The notes under the pieces: model-generated | Databases searched by the model: none | What the model was told of the DNA's origin: nothing | Seen by the model: only the letters and a program-made list of their open reading frames with translations | Assembly (NCBI GenBank): GCA_933228675.1 | Contig: OW121742.1 | Coordinates: forward strand, 40,089,255 to 40,153,254 | Direction of reading: 5' to 3' | Length of the DNA stretch: 64,000 nt | Source: Stomorhina lunata | Lineage: Eukaryota > Arthropoda > Insecta > Diptera > Rhiniidae | Made by a program: the position numbers and the translations under genes | Shown here: piece after piece, positions 12,546 through 22,938 of the stretch | Layout: each line of letters begins with the position of its first letter | How positions within the stretch are numbered: position 1 is the first letter of the stretch

Positions 12546-13900
12546 TTGGTCACGATCATGAGAAGGATATTTGTCACTTCAAGACAAAGTGTCATTCAAC
12601 AAATGCAAGGGATATATCTGGGATATATTAATTTTTAATATTGCAAGCAACAAAATAGGAACAGATGAACATTTTCCCTAGAACAGATGTGCCTGAGGCA
12701 ACAGATTTTGTAAATAATACCCGCACAAAAATGTGCAATCCTGTAAGTACACAAATAAACATCAAAATTCATACATAAGTTATGAGTCTGAAGGATTTGC
12801 AACATGTTGAGCCACCAACTGTTAAATGTGCACATCGATGAAAAAACAAAATTTCAGCTGAACTGGAATTTTAAAGATTTAAGTTAAATGCGGGCGGGCT
12901 AATGTCGTTAAACTACTAACGGAATTTGTATGGTTTAAATATTAAAACAAAATTCATTCAGAGAGAATTTTTAGTTTATTACGTCAGCGGCAGCAGCCGC
13001 TGCAGCTACAAAAGTAGTAAAATAAAAAGAAAAGGTGTAAAAATATTTGTTCTTTTTATAACTTCATATAAAGGTATGGAGGTAAATGTATACCGTATAC
13101 ATTTACCTCCATACCTTTATATAGTAAATATATCTGTTTTCATATAAATGTATTAATGCCAAAAAGGCTGGCAAATGACTTTTGGTATTTTCTATATTTG
13201 AACTGTTTGTTTGTCTGTCTACATAAGAGTGTTAAACCATTTTCAGGACCCTGCTAAAATTTGTTTTTATATCCTTAGCCCTCAAATGGCTGCAGTTATT
13301 TGTCAATGATGTTCCCTACCATCATATATTTGTTTTCATGGTTTCTTGTGCATTCATTCATTCCTTTATTCATTTCTTCAATATCAAATTTCCTTACCAG
13401 GTTTTAAAATTCTTGTGGATACATTTTACTTTTAACTCGTGCCATATAATTTTATAGGGATCTTTGGCTGTTTTATTCCTTTTAATTTTCTCGGCGCTGA
13501 TCCTTTATGTGTTTTGGTAATTTAATAGCTCCCAGTGACAGATGATTTTATTTTTTGCCTTTAACTCTTAATATAATTGACTTTGCTTTATAAAATTTTT
13601 GTGAGGTTTTTTTATATTTTTATTTACTATTTAGTGTCATGGTTACTGCTGGGATATTATTTGAAAATTTTTTTATTATTGAATACAATTTGATTAAGAA
13701 AGTTCGAAGGTTTTTCTTTATGAGAAAATGTTCCTTGCGTTTTTATAAAAAAACTTCATTAGTTTTGATTAAAGGTGTGATATTTATACTTAATTTGCAT
13801 AAATTAAAATTCTCACCTTTTTTCAAGAGGTTATATTAAATGCATTTTTATAGCACCTTTCGATAAAATTTAAAACATAAGGTTTCATAAAAAGAAAAAA
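12546..13900. other. Non-repetitive spacer
   Basis: Mixed sequence with somewhat higher G+C than its surroundings. Frames of 66, 73 and 66 codons (12635-12835 minus, 12926-13147 plus, 13639-13839 plus) show no recognisable domain or splice structure. A GTAAGTAC donor-like site lies at about 12746 but has no convincing exon upstream. A perfect palindrome is listed separately. Confidence 0.5.
13066..13122. repeat. Perfect 57-bp palindrome
   Basis: The arms at 13066-13093 and 13095-13122 are exact 28-bp inverted copies around a single C at 13094. The arm begins ATATAAAGGTATGGAGG and ends GTATAC. An essentially loopless perfect palindrome normally decays or is deleted quickly, so this is either very young, under selection, or a snapback artefact of sequencing or assembly. 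Confidence 0.9.
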
Positions 13901-13909
13901 TTTTGTAAC

Positions 13910-14100
13910 AAAAATTTTTCTTTAGAAAAATTCGTTAAAAAAATTTCTATAGAAATATTTTATAATCGAAAAATTTTCTATAGAAATATTTTTTATCGAA
14001 AATTTTTCAATAGAAATTTTTTTTGTCGAGAAAGTATAGAAGCAGCGGAAATTTTTCCCCCATACAATTACTTTTTCTATACCAAAACTAATGTGAGATA
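13910..14100 (+). repeat. Transition zone between satellite families A and B
   Basis: Short units alternate TTCTATAGAAATATTTT with TATCGAAAATTTTTC, mixing the CTATAGAAA palindrome of family B with the CGAAAATTTTTC core of family A1, directly upstream of the first clean B unit at about 14104. Confidence 0.6.
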
Positions 14101-16105
14101 AACTGATGTTGCACAACTTTTTCTATAGAAAAACTTATGTTGCACAACTTTTTCTATAGAAAAACTTATGTTGCACAACTTTTTCTATAGAAAAACTTAT
14201 GTTGCACAACTTTTTCTATAGAAAAACTTATGATGCACAACTTTTTCTATAGAAAAACTTATGATGCACAACTTTTTCTATAGAAAAACTTATGTTGCAC
14301 AACTTTTTCTATAGAAAAACTTATGTTGCACAACTTTTTCTATAGAAAAACTTATGTTGCACAACTTTTTCTATAGAAAAACTTATGTTGCACAACTTTT
14401 TCTATAGAAAAACTTATGTTGCACAACTTTTTCTATAGAAAAACGTATGTTGCACAACTTTTTCTATAGAAAAACTTATGTTGCACAACTTTTTCTATAG
14501 AAAAACTTATGTTGCACAACTTTTTCTATAGAAAAACTTATGTTGCAAAACTTTTTCTATAGAAAAACTTATGTTGCACAACTTTTTTTATAGAAAAACT
14601 TATGTTGCACAACTTTTTCTATAGAAAAACTTATGTTGCACAAATTTTTATATAGAAAAATTTATGTTGCACAACTTTTTCTACAGAAAAATTTATGTTG
14701 CACAACTTTTTCTACAGAAAAATTTATGTTGCACAACTTTTTCTACAGAAAAACTTATGTTGCACAACTTTTTCTATAGAAAAACTTATGTTGCACAACT
14801 TTTTCTAAAGAAAAACTTATGTTGCACAACTTTTTCTATTGAAAAACTTATGTTGCACAACTTTTTCTATAGAAAAACTTATGTTGCACAAATTTTTATA
14901 TAGAAAAATTTATGTTGCACAACTTTTTCTACAGAAAAATTTATGTTGCACAACTTTTTCTACAGAAAAATTTATGTTGCACAACTTTTTCTACAGAAAA
15001 ACTTATGTTGCACAACTTTTTCTATAGAAAAACTTATGTTGCACAACTTTTTCTAAAGAAGAACTTATGTTGCACAACTTTTTCTATTGAAAAACTTATG
15101 TTGCACAACTTTTCTACAGAAAAACTAATGTTGCACAACTTTTTCTAAAGAAAAACTTATGTTGCACAACTTTTTCTATAGAAAAACTTATGTTGCACAA
15201 CTTTTTCTATAGAAAAACTTATGTTGCACAACTTTTTCTATAGAAAAACTTATGATGCACAACTTTTTCTAAAGAAAAAATTATGTTGCACAACTTTTTC
15301 TACAGAAAAATTTATGTTGCACAACTTTTTCTACAGAAAAATTTATGTTGCACAACTTTTTCTACAGAAAAACTTATGTTGCACAACTTTTTCTATAGAA
15401 AAACTTATGTTGCACAACTTTTTCTAAAGAAAAACTTATGTTGCACAACTTTTTCTATTGAAAAACTTATGTTGCACAACTTTTCTACAGAAAAACTTAT
15501 GTTGCACAACTTTTCAATAGAAAAACTAATGTTGAAAAACTTTTTCTATAGAAAAACTTATGTTGCACAACTTTTTCTACAGAAAATTTTATGTTGCAAT
15601 GCTTTTTCTGTAGAAAAACTTATGTTGCATAACTTTTCCTGCAACAAAACTTATGTTGCACAACTTTTTCCTTATTAAAGCTCATGTTGCACAACTTTTT
15701 GTATAGAAAAACTAATGTTGCACAACTTTTTCTTTAGAAAAACTAATGTTGCACAACTTTTTCTTTAGAAAAACTTATGTTGCACAACTTTTTCTATAGA
15801 AAAACTTATGTTGCACAACTTTTTCTATAGAAAAACTTATGTTGCACAACTTTTTCAATAGAAAAACTAATGTTGCAAAACTTTTTCTATAGAAAAACTT
15901 ATGTTGCACAACTTTTTCTACAGAAAATTTTATGTTGCAATACTTTTTCTGTAGAAAAACTTATGTTGCACAACTTTTCCTATAACAAAACTTATGTTGC
16001 ACAACTTTTTTCTTATTAAAGCTCATGTTACACAACTTTTTGTACAGAAAAACTAATGTTGCAAAACTTTTTCTATAGAAAAACTGATGTTGAACAACTT
16101 TTAAT
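14101..16105 (+). repeat. Satellite family B, 31-bp unit, ~64 copies
   Basis: The 31-bp unit is ACTTATGTTGCACAAC plus TTTTTCTATAGAAAA. TTTTTCTATAGAAAAA is a perfect 16-bp dyad. Units carrying CTACAG or CTAAAG instead of CTATAG recur in blocks, giving a higher-order structure: one block starts at 14664 and recurs at 14912 (248 bp, eight units) and again at 15283. Loss of the TAG in these variants opens long plus-strand frames (up to 131 codons at 15283-15678) with repeats such as LCCTTFSTEKLMLHNFFYRK. These are repeat translations, not genes. The right end (15540-16105) is more diverged. Confidence 0.94.
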
Positions 16106-17690
16106 GCAATTTTGGCCGTTGAATATTTTCATATAGTAAAAGTTTTTGAACTTTGTAATGTAAATTTTTTGGTTATATTATAAATATTAGTATGACTATA
16201 TTAGTATTAGTGATAATATTAGCATAACTTAGTGGTAGTATAAGCGTTAGTCTGTTTCTGAAATACTAAGCATCATACGTCCTTTTTCTCCGTACCAAGG
16301 AAATTTTTCATAAATCAGACACTGACTAATTATGTTTTAATTGCAGTAACTGACCATTAATTAATGCATTAAAAACCAAACAATTTAATCGATCATCACC
16401 GAAACAAACAATAAAACATTTCTGAATTTTAACATCTGCAGGAGTAGGGATATATACGAAGGACTGCAGTTGTAAAACACTTTAATAGAAAAATGAATGA
16501 ATTTGAGAGAAGAAGGGGGTGTTTTTAATGTGTTAAAATTTTTGTTAGTTTCATTCAAACAAAAAGCAGTTGTCTTAAATTACGACTAATGAGCATCGTT
16601 TTTCAATAAATTTGATAGAGGAAAAAATAATATTTAAAAGACCAACACGCACTAACTAAAATTCGTTTTGGGCTTGGGAAGAAAAATACTTAGTTTTAAA
16701 CACACCTTGAAAAGAAATTATTGATCTTAATTGCATCTAATGACAGACGGTGATTAAAAGGACTGTATAGGAATTGAAAATTAAGGATCAAAATATTTGT
16801 GTGCATGTGAGTTACTTTGTGGAGGAACACACCAAAAGCAAACAATCTCATGTGGTTGATGCCAACATTTTTTTCCGATATAAAATAATAAAGGGGTGGG
16901 GTTGCTGTTTAAATATTAGAAATATTAGATCTGTTAGTATTTGTGGTACTTACAGCTCTGTTTTGTTAGAGCTTGTTTGTTTTCTTTTTTGTTTAGTTGT
17001 AGGTGGTAGTTAAATTTAAACATTCATTTACACGCACAGGAAGTGAACAGATGTAGATTTCACTCGCTTAAATTTCTTCGCTTCACTACTTGTTAAAATT
17101 TATCTAAAAAAGAACTTTTTGGTTGCTGTTGGATGTTGAGAATTTATTAAATTTATATTTGGAACCAAAACAAACAATCAATCTCACATTTCATACAAAC
17201 TTATAAAAAAAAAAACATTAGAAAAGCTGGGGTGGACCATTTAGTCTTCTTTTGTTTATATAACATTAAAACTGACACCACTTTTTTAAGTTTTGTACTC
17301 ACCAGCCACCTTTATTTAATTTAATGACAGTCAAGAATTCATATGGACAGACGGAAGGACTTTGTCATTCACAATCTAACAGAAACCAAGGCATTTATGC
17401 GTTTGTCTCAAAACTAATAATATATAAAAGGTTTAAAAACTCGATTGTATTAATAGTGGCGATAGCCTATGTCTGTCTTTTAATTGTCTATCTATCTCTA
17501 GGTCCATCTGTGAGGGTTTTTACTTTTATTTGTGACGTTTAAGTTTTTGTTTGTTCAAGTGACGCGACTTTAACATATGCTATTGGCATATTGCAATATA
17601 GATATGAAAATAAATATTCAAATATATTAAGAAGTCAAATCATTAAAATATATCTCAAATAAAAAATATTTATATTAAATTTTCCGAATA
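16106..17690. other. Non-repetitive spacer
   Basis: Mixed intron-like sequence. Plus frames of 79 codons (16774-17013) and 72 codons (17324-17542) have no recognisable domains, and the second overlaps a candidate minus-strand exon (17303-17375). Confidence 0.5.
17303..17375 (-). other. Candidate minus-strand exon, 73 nt
   Basis: On the minus strand a good acceptor (CTTGGTTTCTGTTAG) ends just before 17375 and a GTGAGTAC donor follows 17303. One frame is open for 14 codons (IVNDKVLPSVHMNS) and then hits TGA, with AATAAA about 20 nt after the stop. It could be a UTR exon, or a last coding exon ended by polyadenylation. Its phase would fit the 41-nt exon at 20128-20168, but nothing else ties them together. 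Splice sites of this quality arise by chance in tens of kilobases, so confidence is low. Confidence 0.25.
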
Positions 17691-18465
17691 TAGACTATTT
17701 ATAGGAAATTTTTCGAAAATTTACTATTTATAGGAAATTTTTCGAAAATTGACTTTTTATAGAAAATTTTTCGAAAATTGACTATTTATAGGAAAATTTT
17801 CGAAAATTGACTATTTATAGGAAATTTTTCGAAATTTGACTGTTTATAGGAAATTTTTCGAAAATTGACTATTTATAGGAAATTTTTCGAAAATTGACTT
17901 TTTATAGAAAATTTTTCGAAAATTGACTATTTATAGGAAAATTTTCGAAAATTGACTATTTATAGGAAATTTTTCGAAATTTGACTATTTATAGGAAATT
18001 TTTCGAAAATTGACTATTTATAGAAAGTTTTTCGAAAATTGAATATTTATAGGAAATTTTTCGAAAATTGAATATTTATAGAAAATTTTTTGAAAATTGA
18101 CTATTTATAGGAAATTTTTCGAAGATTGAATATTTATAGGAAATTTTTTGAAAATTGAATATTTATAGGAAATTTTTCGAAAATTGACTATTTATAGGAA
18201 ATTTTTCGAAAATTGACTATTTATAGGAAATTTTTCGATAATTGACTATTTATAGGAAATTTTTCGAAAATTGACTATTTATAGGAAATTTTTTGAAAAT
18301 TGACTATTTATAGGAAATTTTTCGAAAATTGACTATTTATAGGAAATTTTTCGAAAATTTACTATTTATATTTACAGGAAATTTTTTTAAAATTTACTTT
18401 TCATAAGAAATTTTTCTAAAATTGTCTTTTTATAAGAAATGTTTCGAAAATTGTCTATTTATAGG
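17690..18465 (+). repeat. Satellite family A1, 29-bp unit, ~26 copies
   Basis: Same 29-bp unit as the 5.6-8.0 kb array (TTCGAAAATTGACTATTTA). A GACTTTTTATAGAAAA variant recurs at 17751 and 17896, exactly five units apart, showing a five-unit higher-order repeat. At about 18370-18480 the array passes through degraded units into the 31-bp form, so two unit lengths of one family are directly joined here. Confidence 0.93.
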
Positions 18466-18481
18466 ATTTAAAAAAAAAAAT

Positions 18482-19345
18482 TTAATTTTTTCATAGAAAA
18501 TTTTTCAAAAATTTCCTTTTTTTAGAGGAAATTTTCCTATTTTTAGAGGAAATTTTTCAAAAATTTCCTATTTTTAGAGGAAACTTTTCAAAATTTTCCT
18601 ATTTTTATAGGAAATTTTTCAAAAATTTCCTATTTTTATGAGAAAATTTTCAAAAATTTCCTACTTGTATAAGAAATTTTTCAAAAATTTCCTATTGTTA
18701 TAGGAAATTTTTAAAAAATTCCTATTTTTATAGGAAATTTTTCAAAAATTTCCTATTTTTATAGGAAATTTTTCAAAAATTTCCTATTTTTATAGGAAAT
18801 TTTTCAAAAATTTCCTATTTTTATAGGAAATTTTTCAAAAATTTCCTATTTTTATAGGAAATTTTTCAAAAATTTCTTATTTTTATAGGAAATTTTTCAA
18901 AAATTTCCTATTTTTATAGGAAATTTTTCAAAAATTTCCTATTGTTATAGGAAATTTTTCAAAAATTTCCTATTTTTATAGGAAATTTTTCAAAAATTTC
19001 CTATAAAAATAGGAAATTTCCTATAAAAATAGGAAATTTTTGAAAAATTTCCTATAAAAATAGGAAATTTTTGAAAAATTTCCTATAAAAATAGGAATTT
19101 TTTAAAAATTTCCTATAACAATAGGAAATTTTTGAAAAATTTCTTATACAAGTAGGAAATTTTTGAAAATTTTCTCATAAAAATAGGAAATTTTTGAAAA
19201 ATTTCCTATAAAAATAGGAAAATTTTGAAAAATTTCCTCTAAAAATAGGAAATTTTTGAAAAATTTCCTCTAAAAATAGGAAAATTTCCTCTAAAAAAAG
19301 GAAATTTTTGAAAAATTTTCTATGAAAAAATGAAATTTTTTTTTA
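18482..19345. repeat. Palindromic inverted duplication of 31-bp satellite
   Basis: The left arm (about 18482-18740) and right arm (about 19080-19345) are inverted copies that match unit by unit, including rare variants. CTACTTGTATAAG at 18661 pairs with its complement ending at 19154, the CCTATTGTTATAGG unit at 18691 pairs with 19112-19125, and the TTTTAGAGG units pair with CCTCTAAAA units at the far right. Unit orientation flips at about 19005. The symmetry axis is near 18908, so extra forward units were added to one side after the duplication. This is the only inverted satellite block in the window. Confidence 0.85.
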
Positions 19346-19995
19346 TTTTTATAGGAAATTTTTCAAAAATTTCCTATTTTTATAGGAAATTTTTCAAAAA
19401 TTTCCTATTTTTATAGGAAATTTTTCAAAAATTTCCTATTTTTATAGGAAATTTTTCAAAAATTTCCTATTTTTATAGGAAATTTTTCAAAAATTTTCTA
19501 TTTTTATAGGAAATTTTTCAAAAATTTTCTATTTTTATAGGAAATTTTTCAAAAATTTCCTATTTTTATAGGAAATTTTTCAAAAATTTCCTATTTTTAT
19601 AGGAAATTTTTCAAAAATTTCCTATTTTTATAGCAAATTTTTCAAAAATTTCCTATTTTTATAGCAAATTTTTCAAAAATTTCCTATTTTTATAGGAAAT
19701 TTTTCAAAAATTTCCTATTTTTATAGGAAATTTTTCGAAAATTTCCTATTTTTATAGGAAACTTTTCAAACATTTCCTTTTTTTATAGGAACTTTTCCAA
19801 AAATTTCCTATTTTTATAGGAAATTTTTCAAAAATTTACTATTTTTTTAGGAAATTTTTCAAAAATTTCTTATTTTTATAGGAAATGTTTCAAAAATTTC
19901 TTATTTTTATAGGAAATGTTTCAAAAATTTCTTATTTTTATAGGAAATGTTTCAAAAATTTCTTATTTTTATAGGAAATTTGAAAATTGACTATT
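18482..19995 (+). repeat. Satellite family A3, 31-bp unit, ~48 copies
   Basis: The unit is CTATTTTTATAGGAAATTT plus TTCAAAAATTTC, with GG and CC flanking the AAATTTTTCAAAAATTT dyad, so the palindrome is complete (10-nt arms around one C). The right part (19350-19740) is highly uniform. The last four units before 19985 carry a shared GGAAATGTTTC variant, a sign of edge amplification. Confidence 0.93.
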
Positions 19996-20615
19996 TCTAG
20001 CAAATTTTTCGAAATGGGTTATAGCTTAGAAAACCCCTATTATGTGGCTAACAGATTACAACTCTGTGGAGCTTTTTCTTTTGACAGGAAATGTGGCAGC
20101 TTTTAAATAACGGTTTTCCAAACTCACCTCTCTAAACTTCAAATTGCAAATGTCATTCTGATAGTGGACTAAAAAAGAAAGGACATACAACTGACATTCG
20201 CAGTAGTAACAACGACACATAACAACGTGTTGTAACGGAATCGCAGTTTTTTAATAATTAAGCGTTTTGTGAAAGGATTGAAAAAAAAATTGAGACAAAT
20301 TAAAATTTTTTTTTTTAGAGAAATGAAAAAAGAAAAGTGATACTCTAATAAATGAAATGAAAAGATTTTTTAATAAGTGAAAAGAGGAAAAATAAATGGT
20401 AATAAAAATTTTAAGTTAAAGATAATGATTTAAATGGAAAAATCAAGTTTTAAGTTAAGATGAAGAAAATAAAATTTGCTTAGCAAATTCTTGGGATATA
20501 TGTATATATAGTATACATTTACAGTATTTATATGTATATATATAAAAGTGTTTGTTGTTTGTGTGTGTATATAAGTGAGAGATAATGATGGACTAAACTT
20601 TAACTTAAAACTCAC
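19996..20615. other. Non-repetitive segment with candidate minus-strand exon
   Basis: Sequence complexity rises after the satellite. It holds the 41-nt minus-strand exon candidate, an A-rich stretch at 20280-20460 and a TATATA-rich stretch at 20500-20580. The minus frame at 20430-20723 (97 codons) is mostly low complexity, and only its SSNNSNTETE part coincides with a plausible exon. Confidence 0.45.
20128..20168 (-). CDS. Candidate 41-nt minus-strand microexon
   Basis: On the minus strand, TGTCCTTTCTTTTTTAG is a textbook acceptor ending just before 20168, and GAGAG/GTGAGTTTGG is a strong donor after 20128. The 41 nt are open in only one frame, reading HYQNDICNLKFRE after two leading bases and ending on a whole codon. 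That composition looks more protein-like than neighbouring frames, but I do not recognise it. It may equally be a non-coding 5'UTR exon: an ATG in another frame closes after six codons. The candidate upstream exon at 20616-20900 has a compatible strand. Evidence is splice signals plus one open frame only. Confidence 0.4.
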
Positions 20616-20900
20616 CTCGGTCTCGGTGTTAGAGTTGTTTGAAGAAAAAAAAAAAAGCTGAAAAAGCAAAAAATGTCCTAAGAGCTTTTTCCAACACAAA
20701 AAAAAAGTGTTCATAAACAACAACCAAAATACTCATAGACATTTAAAGTTGTTGTGTTGTTTTTCTGAATTTTCTCTTGCTTCGTTGTTCTTCTTTTCTT
20801 TCATACATTTTGGCTTTTCTTTTGCTTTCGTCTTGTTTTTTTTTTTGGTCTTTTGCTGTGATTGCATTGTCTATTATTCTTCGTGTAATTCGTGGTGAAT
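20616..20900 (-). other. Candidate minus-strand 5'UTR exon
   Basis: The minus strand of 20700-20900 is A-rich with CAACAACA and GAAAGAAAAGAAG runs, typical of fly 5'UTRs, and ends in CACCGAGACCGAG followed by a GTGAGT donor at 20610-20615. An alternative is a 42-nt internal exon 20616-20657 behind the acceptor TTTTTTGCTTTTTCAG; in that case one frame is open (FSSNNSNTETE). The 5' boundary is a guess from composition. Confidence 0.35.
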
Positions 20901-21010
20901 ATCCTGTAAGCTAAATGTGTGTGAGTGTTAGAGTGTGTGCGCACAGAAGAAAAAAAGCTTCGGCATTTCGGTGTGTGCGGTAAATATTCATCAATTTATA
21001 TTTTCAGTTT
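20900..21010. promoter_or_regulatory. Candidate divergent promoter region
   Basis: Between the minus-strand exon candidate (left) and the plus-strand exon candidate (right) lies a GT-rich, more G+C-rich stretch (GTGTGTGAGTGTTAGAGTGT, then CTTCGGCATTTCGG). TCAGTT at 21004-21009 matches the insect Initiator consensus with A at 21006. No TATA box sits at the right distance, and a GGTTC downstream-element-like match is not at canonical spacing. Confidence 0.3.
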
Positions 21011-21356
21011 TATTCCGACTGTTTAGGGCGGTTCCGCAAGCAGGTTGAAAAGTAGTCAAAGAATGTGTTAGTGCTCCAAAAAAAAAAAGGAAAAAATACT
21101 AAAAGAAAAAAAATTGAAAAACACACAGTTAAAGGAAAATTTCTATATAATATACAATAATTTTCATTTTAACAATTAACTTAACAACTCAGTCATAGGC
21201 AAACACTTAAAACTAAACAACAAAATCTATTGAAAATAAACAAATTTTGTGTGGAAAATATATAAAAATATCAAGACCAAAAGTGTATGAAGAAAAAAAA
21301 AAATAAAAGCTCTTTGGAAAATAAATGAAAATATTTACAAAACTTTTTGTTAAAAG
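21006..21356 (+). other. Candidate plus-strand 5'UTR exon
   Basis: Begins at an Initiator-like TCAGTT (also readable as an acceptor TTTATATTTTCAG). It opens with a relatively G+C-rich 60 bp (CCGACTGTTTAGGGCGGTTC), then becomes A-rich with ACTAAACAACAAAATC-type sequence typical of fly leaders, and ends AAAAG/GTTAGTGA, a good donor at 21357. There is no long open frame. Start and identity are inferred. Confidence 0.35.
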
Positions 21357-22930
21357 GTTAGTGATTACATGAGTGGTTACAGGGAGAAAAAATTAGAAAT
21401 GAAAAAAATATATACGTATATATATACAAGGAAAATTTACCATAATATAAAAATATTTAAGAAGAAATAAACTATAATAATTAAAAAAAAAATATATAAG
21501 AAAATTAAAAAAAGTGCTGCTATTTAAATAAGGGAAAACAAACGAGTTTAAAATTAACTTTGAAAAGCAAAAAGTAATTTAGTATTCATTTAAGAAGAAA
21601 TGAAACTTTTAAAAATCTATATTATTCAAAAGACCCTGAACGTATGCTATGAAAACTAAAATTTTCCTAAGCCCTGAAATATGCTTTAAATATTCTCAAA
21701 CTTTTAATATTAAACTAAAACTTATAACTGCTTGCATAAAAAAAGAGTCATATTTATCCAAATTTTCTTTTAACAATTACTTTTTTACTCAAATTTGTTA
21801 ATTACTGTCGTTTTTTTCCCCAAGTTTTTTTCGTTTCTTCAGCATCATTTAGGCTGTTTTATTTTGTGCTTAATTTTCGTTTTTTTCCTCTTCATCTATT
21901 TCTATTTATCATCATTATCCTTGCTCTGAAAGTGTTTGCTTTTTTCAAGTGCACACACACTCACTCAAATACTCTAATGCTCTCGCATACACTCACACAC
22001 ACACACACTCACACACAAACGCACACACCAACCAACATACAAAAATACAACCACAATCATGTCAGATATCCAGCCAACTTTAACAGCCACACAGTCTGTG
22101 TGCTAAATATACCAAAAAAAAAGTGAAGAAAATAAAAAAAAAATCTGAAAAAAAGAACAAGAGAAGGGAGAAAATGAAGAAAATAATTCAAGAAAAAAAG
22201 TACAAAACTCGCCACTAATACTCATCATATCCCACATAAAAGCCTATTTCGAAAGAAAAAAGTTCACAAAAATCAAAGCCACAAAAAAAGTTCTCAAAAG
22301 CAGCTAATTTTATGATTTAAAAGAAATAAAATTTGGCTTTTTAATAAATTTTTACCTGAAAATATGCTCCATTTTTGTACAAGGCCCGAAGCTATGCTTC
22401 ATTTATATCTTTAAACCTAAAAACCAAAAATATTTGATATTTTTTATAAATATCACAAAAAAGCCCATAAATATGCAACATTTTTGCCCCAGAGTTTTGG
22501 CAGAATATCATGTAATAATTTTCTATTACCAAATACATTACAAAATGACCCAATTATGTTGGAGTACCGAAAAAACAAAATTTAGTCATAACAAAATTAA
22601 GATTTTAGCATTTGCCTTTGTTCTACATAAAATCACATTTTAATTTGGTAATAATATTCGAATTCATGCTTATCAATATAACTTGACTTTAACTTTTCTT
22701 GGATAGTTTCATTTTTCGATTAGACCGAGATATGTTTATTCGAGTCATTAATTTTAAATTAAATAAAATCCATTTGTTAAACATATTAAATCTTGTGTTA
22801 TTAATAGTTTACTTCAATCTTGTAGACTCATAAAAATGCATCGTCCTTAAAATTTAGTTTAATCTAGACGACTCTAACTAAAGTTATAAAGAATTCAGAG
22901 AATTTAAATGTCACATACTTTTAGGTAAAC
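21357..22930. other. Intron-like region with (CA)n and short ORF
   Basis: After the donor-like site the sequence is A-rich, with (CA)n microsatellite at about 21950-22030. A 15-codon frame MSDIQPTLTATQSVC (22059-22106) has a favourable context (ACAATCATG) but stands alone. Several copies of a CCTGAAAATATGCTCC-like motif lie at 21634, 21671, 22355, 22384 and 22463. The 69-codon plus frame at 22434-22643 shows nothing recognisable. Confidence 0.45.
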
Positions 22931-22938
22931 CAAAATTA

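Noticed and set aside
14664..15678. Overlapping plus-strand reading frames of 62-131 codons with regular peptide repeats
   Set aside because: They are the 31-bp satellite read through in frames where CTATAG has mutated; the period and boundaries follow the DNA repeat, with no start context or flanking gene structure.
20430..20723. 97-codon minus-strand frame as a gene
   Set aside because: Built from simple (TATA)n, (CA)n and poly-T-derived residues; only a small part coincides with a plausible exon, listed separately.
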